Shown one piece after another: positions 4,833-5,513 of a stretch of 5,513 bases of DNA (the stretch's first letter is position 1; each line of letters begins with the position of its first letter). This stretch comes from Syntrophomonadaceae bacterium. Its GTDB lineage: Bacteria; Bacillota; Dethiobacteria; DTU022. The notes beneath the pieces were generated by a model that did no database searches, was not told the origin of the DNA, and worked only from the letters and a program-made list of their open reading frames with translations. The position numbers and the translations under genes were made by a program. The stretch lies in the NCBI GenBank assembly GCA_003558195.1, contig PWMM01000061.1, forward strand, positions 1-5,513. Reading direction: 5' to 3'.

Positions 4833-5513
4833 TGTTTTACGATTATCTCTAACCTTAGCGTTAGTTGCAATCGCTTCTGCTGCTCTTCTTACCGGTGTAC
4901 ATAATACTACCGAACCGGTAATCAGGGAAAGGGAACAGCAGGATTTTATAATGGCACTCGAAAGATTTTTTCCAGGTATTGATGAATATGAGACAGAAGA
5001 AGCTGGCGGACAGCGCTATGATCTGATTTATGATCAAGCCGGAGAAAAACTCGGGGTAATGGCCACTGCAAAAACCCAGGGTTATGATGGAGTTATTACA
5101 TACAACCTGGCAGTCGACACTAATGCTGAGATAATTGGAATAGCAATTGTATCTCATTCCGAGACTCCGGGCATTGGCGATGTGATAACGACTGATATTT
5201 TTAAGGAACAGTTCATTGGAAAAAGTTTCGAAGATCCAATTAGTGATGGCGAAGATGTTGATGTGATTTCAGGTTCCACTATTAGTACTGCTGCGATGAT
5301 TGGTTCGATCAGGCGAACTGTTACCGAAATTGGTGAAACCTTTTTGGATAAAGAAAGGCAGGCATTGGGCTTTGAAGATATCCCTGATGGCGTATACCAG
5401 GCCAGTATCGAAGGAACTTATGGTCCCCTTAAGGTCGAGGTAGATTTTAGCAACGGTAGAATTAACAGCATAGTGGTTTTAGAGCATAATGAAACGGAAG
5501 GCTATTTTGTAGA
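4825..5513 (+). CDS. rnfG: Rnf electron transport complex subunit G with extra C-terminal FMN-binding domain (3' end outside window)
   Basis: RnfG is a membrane-anchored flavoprotein subunit of Rnf, homologous to NqrC, that normally carries one covalent FMN on threonine. The frame runs from GTG at 4825 to the window edge, giving 229 codons without a stop. It starts inside rnfD with a good ribosome-binding site. A single hydrophobic helix spans about residues 5-24 (LRLSLTLALVAIASAALLTG), so the rest should lie outside the membrane. The first FMN-binding domain covers about 86-160: GYDG at 86-89, HSETPGIGD at 111-119, and DVISGSTIST with Thr152 as the likely flavin acceptor. After a charged linker, a second domain appears to begin at DGVYQASIEGTYG (from 188), with HNETEG at 221-226 matching the HSETPG position. 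RnfG proteins are usually about 180-210 residues, so this one is longer. Family assignment is firm; the second domain is strongly suggested but cut off. Confidence 0.93.
   Translation, partial: MRDVLRLSLTLALVAIASAALLTGVHNTTEPVIREREQQDFIMALERFFPGIDEYETEEAGGQRYDLIYDQAGEKLGVMATAKTQGYDGVITYNLAVDTNAEIIGIAIVSHSETPGIGDVITTDIFKEQFIGKSFEDPISDGEDVDVISGSTISTAAMIGSIRRTVTEIGETFLDKERQALGFEDIPDGVYQASIEGTYGPLKVEVDFSNGRINSIVVLEHNETEGYFV

Noticed and set aside
4861..5157. Open frame of 98 codons on the minus strand, antisense to rnfG
   Set aside because: rnfG is well supported on the + strand here by motifs, ribosome-binding site and operon position. The antisense product has no recognisable features.

Overview
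The window looks like a chromosomal segment of an anaerobic, Clostridia-type Firmicute, or a close relative. Three things point there: the valS-folC gene pair, which is common in Firmicutes; Rnf genes in the order rnfC-rnfD-rnfG, the start of the rnfCDGEAB layout known from Clostridium and Acetobacterium; and low-to-moderate G+C with AT-rich spacers. The species cannot be named from the sequence. All recognisable genes are on the + strand and cover nearly all of the window.

Layout. Positions 1-906 hold the 3' end of valS (valyl-tRNA synthetase), open at the left edge. folC (folylpolyglutamate/dihydrofolate synthase, 910-2268) follows after 3 bp, so the two are probably co-transcribed. A 233-bp AT-rich spacer (2269-2501) separates this housekeeping pair from the next operon. 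It holds two AT-rich hairpins just after folC, a short A6-CCGG-T6 palindrome, a weak promoter candidate, and a small cluster of inverted and direct repeats around TACTG just upstream of rnfC. rnfC (2502-3836), rnfD (3861-4832) and rnfG (from 4825, open at the right edge) are tightly packed; rnfD and rnfG overlap by 8 bp.

How the genes work together. RnfC, RnfD and RnfG are three subunits of the membrane-bound Rnf complex (ferredoxin:NAD+ oxidoreductase), which couples electron flow between reduced ferredoxin and NAD+ to Na+ or H+ export. RnfC carries the NADH/FMN site and two [4Fe-4S] motifs. RnfD is the membrane subunit with a candidate covalent-FMN threonine. RnfG is a membrane-anchored flavoprotein. 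RnfE, RnfA and RnfB would be expected just beyond the right edge, and the flavin transferase ApbE is not in the window.

What stands out. I see no clearly new system. The most notable point is that RnfG does not end after its flavin-attachment domain: the frame continues into what looks like the start of a second FMN-binding domain. The flavin-attachment motifs in RnfD and RnfG also each differ from the consensus as I recall it. The repeats upstream of rnfC could be an operator or a leader element, but such short AT-rich repeats may be chance.
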